NCBI RefSeq assembly: GCF_016908635.1
Contig: NZ_JAFBEG010000004.1
Location: 108,308-172,307, forward strand
Direction: 5' to 3'
From: Sporohalobacter salinus
Lineage (GTDB): Bacteria; Bacillota; Halanaerobiia; Halobacteroidales; Acetohalobiaceae
DNA: 64,000 nt
The notes beneath the pieces are model-generated. The model saw only the letters and a program-made list of their open reading frames with translations. It did no database searches and had not been told where the DNA came from. Below, piece after piece: positions 61,356-64,000 of this stretch; the stretch's first letter is position 1, and each line of letters begins with the position of its first letter. Both the position numbers and the translations under genes were made by a program.

Positions 61356-62477
61356 TTAGATAGTAAAATCAATGTTATGTAATTTATTATCAAAGTTTAG
61401 TGGGTTAGTTTTTAATATTTCAGATTCTATATTTTTTTGAATGTCTTCAGTATTAATAGTTGCTAAAGTTATATTTTGAATATCACAGCCTAGATTTGTA
61501 ATTTTAGTTTTTAAATTTTTAATTTTTGATTCTATTAATTTAAGTGTTTTTTCAGAATTAGTATTAATAGATATATTTAATTTTTTATTATAAAAGTTAA
61601 GTTTAATATTCATTATACCTAACTTTTCAGTTTCCAAGTTTAAAACTAAACAGAAGCTACTAGTATTTTCTTTTTTGGAATTAGATTTCTTTTTTTGTTG
61701 GAAAATATTTAAATGAGCAGTAACGAATTCATAATTATTAAATTGCAGAGGAAGCTGTAAATAGAGGAAAATAGTTCCTGATTTTTCATTTTGATGCATA
61801 ATTAATTTTTGATTGGTTAAATTATATATGACGTTATCAATGATTTTGTTTGATATTTGGGAGTTATTATTTTTAAGATCAAATAAAAACGCTTTAAAAT
61901 TATTAGATTTTTTAGTTTCTTTGATCAGTAAATTTTTTTCAAAGTTTAAGCCTAAATTCATGATCTTTTTTTTAACTTCTTTAGCAGTAAAAGGTCTGTT
62001 TTTTTGATCAGGTTGTAAGATGAATCTTGTTAGCTTATTAGCTATTTTATTTGGACTATGTTTGATTAAACTTTTAAGCTCGGTAGCAATATTAGGTTCT
62101 TGGGTTAAGAAATTAATCAGTAATTTAATGCTGGAATGATTGATTTTTAAGTTGGCTTTTTTTAAAAAGATAATAGCCTTAAGAGCTTTAGTAAAATTTT
62201 CTGGGTGATTATTTAGTAACTGTTTAATATTAATTATTAATTCTTTATTAAGAGGTAATTGATATTTAAGTAATGATCTAATGATTTTTTCATTTGAATC
62301 AGTATGTAATAAGCCTAATTCTGTTAAGATATTATCTATCTTTTTAGAAGATAGTTCCTGTGGATAGGTAGAGTTATTATCAGAAACAGATTGGTTAAGA
62401 GATTCTGTAAGTGATTTTTCAATTTTATTAATGGATTCTAAATTAATTTCTAATGGTGAATTGCTAAATAATTTCAT
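61356..62477 (-). CDS. YlqG-like protein, possibly related to flagellar hook-length control
   Basis: A 373-residue, mostly helical protein with a C-terminal third rich in beta strands (IMNIKLNFYNKKLNISINTNSEKTLKLI) that resembles FliK-type C-terminal domains. The pairing with a YlqH-like gene mirrors ylqG-ylqH of Bacillus. Lys/Asn content is higher than in neighbours. A role in flagellar export is an inference. ATG 62477 follows GAGGGGAT. Confidence 0.62.
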   Translation of the reverse strand: MKLFSNSPLEINLESINKIEKSLTESLNQSVSDNNSTYPQELSSKKIDNILTELGLLHTDSNEKIIRSLLKYQLPLNKELIINIKQLLNNHPENFTKALKAIIFLKKANLKINHSSIKLLINFLTQEPNIATELKSLIKHSPNKIANKLTRFILQPDQKNRPFTAKEVKKKIMNLGLNFEKNLLIKETKKSNNFKAFLFDLKNNNSQISNKIIDNVIYNLTNQKLIMHQNEKSGTIFLYLQLPLQFNNYEFVTAHLNIFQQKKKSNSKKENTSSFCLVLNLETEKLGIMNIKLNFYNKKLNISINTNSEKTLKLIESKIKNLKTKITNLGCDIQNITLATINTEDIQKNIESEILKTNPLNFDNKLHNIDFTI

Positions 62478-62611
62478 TTTATCCCCTCAGATTAAAAATA
62501 TTTATTTTTATTAACAAGTTCTTGTTTTTAGGTTATGAACCCTTTATTTTAGGTAAATTTCTTTTGAAGAGTTGCAACTATACTAAGAAGTAATTAGGAG
62601 TTGATGGATAA

Positions 62612-63115
62612 ATGTTTTTAATGGAAGATTGTAAAATTAGTGAGTGTCATAAAAAGAACCTATTAATTGTGCTAGGTAAATTAACTATTAATAACTATCC
62701 ATCAATAATTTTAGAGCATAATCACCAGCTGTCTGCAGAATTAAAAGAATTAATGACTACAGTAATTAATAACCTTCAGATTTGTAGCCAGCTTAAAACT
62801 AGAATTTCTAAGCTTCAAACTGAGATGAATTTATTATTACAGAATGATAAAATTGATAATAACCGGATTCAAGCTTATCGGGAATCTCTTAATTTAAAAA
62901 AAGAAAAACTTAAACATTTACATTCAGATAATTATAAACAATTAGCTAAGATTGGAGAACGATTTTTTAAAAAGAGACTTTTAGACCATGATAAGAAGTT
63001 CCAAAATGTTTATTCTCAGCTAGAAGATGAATTAACCCAAAATGGATGCATTAAAGATAGTAAAACTAATTATATAAATAAATATATCAATAAAGTAGTT
63101 AATTTTCTATTTTAA
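62612..63115 (+). CDS. Coiled-coil protein of unknown function
   Basis: A 167-residue helical protein with a coiled coil from about residue 45 to 110 (heptads such as LKTRISKLQTEMNLLLQ). Length and shape recall flagellar chaperones (FlgN/FliT), and the YlqG/YlqH-like genes are divergent neighbours, but no family motif is clear. ATG 62612 lies ten bases after TAGGAG; ATG 62624 is an alternative. Confidence 0.6.
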   Translation: MFLMEDCKISECHKKNLLIVLGKLTINNYPSIILEHNHQLSAELKELMTTVINNLQICSQLKTRISKLQTEMNLLLQNDKIDNNRIQAYRESLNLKKEKLKHLHSDNYKQLAKIGERFFKKRLLDHDKKFQNVYSQLEDELTQNGCIKDSKTNYINKYINKVVNFLF

Positions 63116-63216
63116 GATATCAGCTTACTATATTATATAAAGCTTTAACAAGGAAAATAGTGATTATTGCAGAATACCATTATTAGCAATTAGTAAAGTT
63201 AACAGAGGTGATTGAT

Positions 63217-63861
63217 ATGTTATTTCATAATATGAAGAATCAGTTAGGATTATTTATGAAAAAGGATGAAGATAAGCAGCGTTTTAATAATTTAGAGGAA
63301 GTAAGGGAAGTAGCTGTTGAATGTGAGAGATGTAAGTTACATAAAAAGTGTATTCAAACAGTTTTTGGAGTTGGGAATCCCGAGGCTGGTTTGATGTTTG
63401 TAGGAGAGGGGCCAGGGAAAAGAGAGGATGAAAAAGGAGAACCATTTGTGGGGAAAGCAGGTCAACTTTTTAATAAAATATTAAAAGCAGCTGAAATAAA
63501 GAGGAAAGATGTTTATATCAGTAATATAGTTAAATGTAGACCTCCAGGAAATCGTAATCCAAAGATTTCTGAAATGAAAAGTTGTCTTTGGTTTTTAGCT
63601 CAAGAGATAAAATTAATTCAACCAAAGATCATTGTACCATTAGGTTCAGTAGCAGTTAAGGGTTTATTAGATCCTGATGGTAAGATTACTAAATTACGAG
63701 GGAATTGGATTGAAAGAGAAGGATATTATTTTTTGCCTACCTTTCATCCAGCAGCTTTATTACGTAATGAACGGTGGAAAAAACCTGCTTGGCATGATTT
63801 TTTAAAGATAAAAAAAGCTTATGAACGTTACCTGGAATTAAAAGAAAAGGGAGAGTTATAG
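63217..63861 (+). CDS. Type-4 uracil-DNA glycosylase (iron-sulfur)
   Basis: A 214-residue glycosylase that removes uracil from DNA. The motif-1 region GEGPGKREDEKGEPFVGKAG and the motif-2 region FHPAALLRN are conserved. The [4Fe-4S] ligands appear as ECERCKLH, VKCRPPGNRN and a later Cys in SCLWF. It resembles thermophile and clostridial type-4 enzymes. ATG 63217 is preferred over GTG 63208, which lies within AGAGGTGAT, the ribosome-binding site. Confidence 0.92.
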   Translation: MLFHNMKNQLGLFMKKDEDKQRFNNLEEVREVAVECERCKLHKKCIQTVFGVGNPEAGLMFVGEGPGKREDEKGEPFVGKAGQLFNKILKAAEIKRKDVYISNIVKCRPPGNRNPKISEMKSCLWFLAQEIKLIQPKIIVPLGSVAVKGLLDPDGKITKLRGNWIEREGYYFLPTFHPAALLRNERWKKPAWHDFLKIKKAYERYLELKEKGEL

Positions 63862-63879
63862 AGAAAATTTAATTTATCC

Positions 63880-63908
63880 TTGACAAAAAGAGATATAGAT
63901 GATAGATT
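63880..63908 (+). promoter_or_regulatory. Strong promoter P1 near the right edge
   Basis: Perfect TTGACA (63880-63885), 17 bases, then TAGATT. A GC-richer hairpin (TGTCGCC / GGCTGACA, about 63915-63937) follows. Confidence 0.65.
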
Positions 63909-63954
63909 ATTAGCTGTCGCCTCAAAACGGCTGACAAATTAATTCATTTTTCTC

Positions 63955-63983
63955 TTGACAAAAATCAAATTTGATGTTATTAT
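63955..63983 (+). promoter_or_regulatory. Strong promoter P2 at the right edge
   Basis: Perfect TTGACA (63955-63960), 17 bases, TATTAT (63978-63983). The transcript would start at about 63990 and run out of the window. Tandem consensus promoters are typical of stable-RNA operons or other highly expressed units. Confidence 0.75.
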
Positions 63984-64000
63984 ATTTATTGTCGCTTGAA

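Overview
The window is AT-rich chromosomal DNA with strong GGAGG ribosome-binding sites, frequent GTG/TTG starts and many strong intrinsic terminators. Gene content points to an anaerobic, motile, probably spore-related low-GC Firmicute, most like the Halanaerobiales. The reasons are two separate Trk potassium systems, tungsten uptake with a tungsten-type aldehyde oxidoreductase, a selenouridine tRNA enzyme, comA/comB as in Bacillus yitD/yitC, a YqhV-like protein and YlqG/YlqH-like proteins. The taxon is an inference. No rRNA, tRNA, CRISPR array, insertion sequence or prophage was found.

Layout. 1-3.8 kb: an NFACT/RqcH gene cut by the left edge and a SERCA-type Ca2+ ATPase. 3.9-8 kb: a cheW-cheA-cheY-cheB operon. 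8-13.7 kb: a divergently placed gyrase-type A and B subunit pair flanking a small membrane protein that appears to start at ATT. 13.9-18.8 kb: a decayed acetoin-dehydrogenase-type locus (broken sigma-54 activator, intact -24/-12 promoter, broken E1-beta and E3) into which an aldehyde ferredoxin oxidoreductase cluster is set (Moco/Tuco-type riboswitch, AOR, two MoaD-like proteins, a ThiF-like protein). 19-29.6 kb: a carbohydrate-acid or tetrose-phosphate cluster with a TIM-like isomerase, a PEP-hydrolase-family TIM barrel, a Tm-1-like ATP-binding protein, an amidohydrolase, a RuBisCO-like protein, a DeoR regulator, RpiB, transaldolase and transketolase. Two nearly identical promoter/operator blocks, upstream of the TIM-like gene and of rpiB, tie it together. 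29.7-36.2 kb: two tiny membrane peptides, then a c-di-AMP (ydaO) riboswitch ahead of a histidine kinase, two response regulators without DNA-binding domains, two TrkA-type proteins and TrkH. 36.2-49.3 kb: a carbonic-anhydrase-like protein, an ABC exporter, a DUF421 protein, split ThrE, a class-III aminotransferase, a second TrkA/TrkH, acylphosphatase and a PgsA-like enzyme. 49.4-57.3 kb: wtpABC tungstate uptake, mnmH, an ADP-ribosylglycohydrolase, comA/comB and a DUF441 protein. 57.3-64 kb: an MFS transporter, a hydrolase, nth, a MetH-activation-like protein, YlqG/YlqH-like genes and a type-4 uracil-DNA glycosylase. Tandem consensus promoters point off the right edge.

How the parts fit. Tungstate uptake (WtpABC) plausibly supplies the AOR, whose leader appears to sense the pterin cofactor. 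c-di-AMP, through its riboswitch, would adjust Trk potassium uptake together with a dedicated sensor system. The strongest candidate for something undescribed is the DeoR-controlled cluster at 19-29.5 kb. There a RuBisCO-like protein sits with proteins of unassigned function and with isomerases of the kind that feed tetrulose phosphates into the pentose phosphate enzymes. A second theme is the apparent use of ATT as a start codon in two unrelated genes, each with a well-spaced ribosome-binding site.
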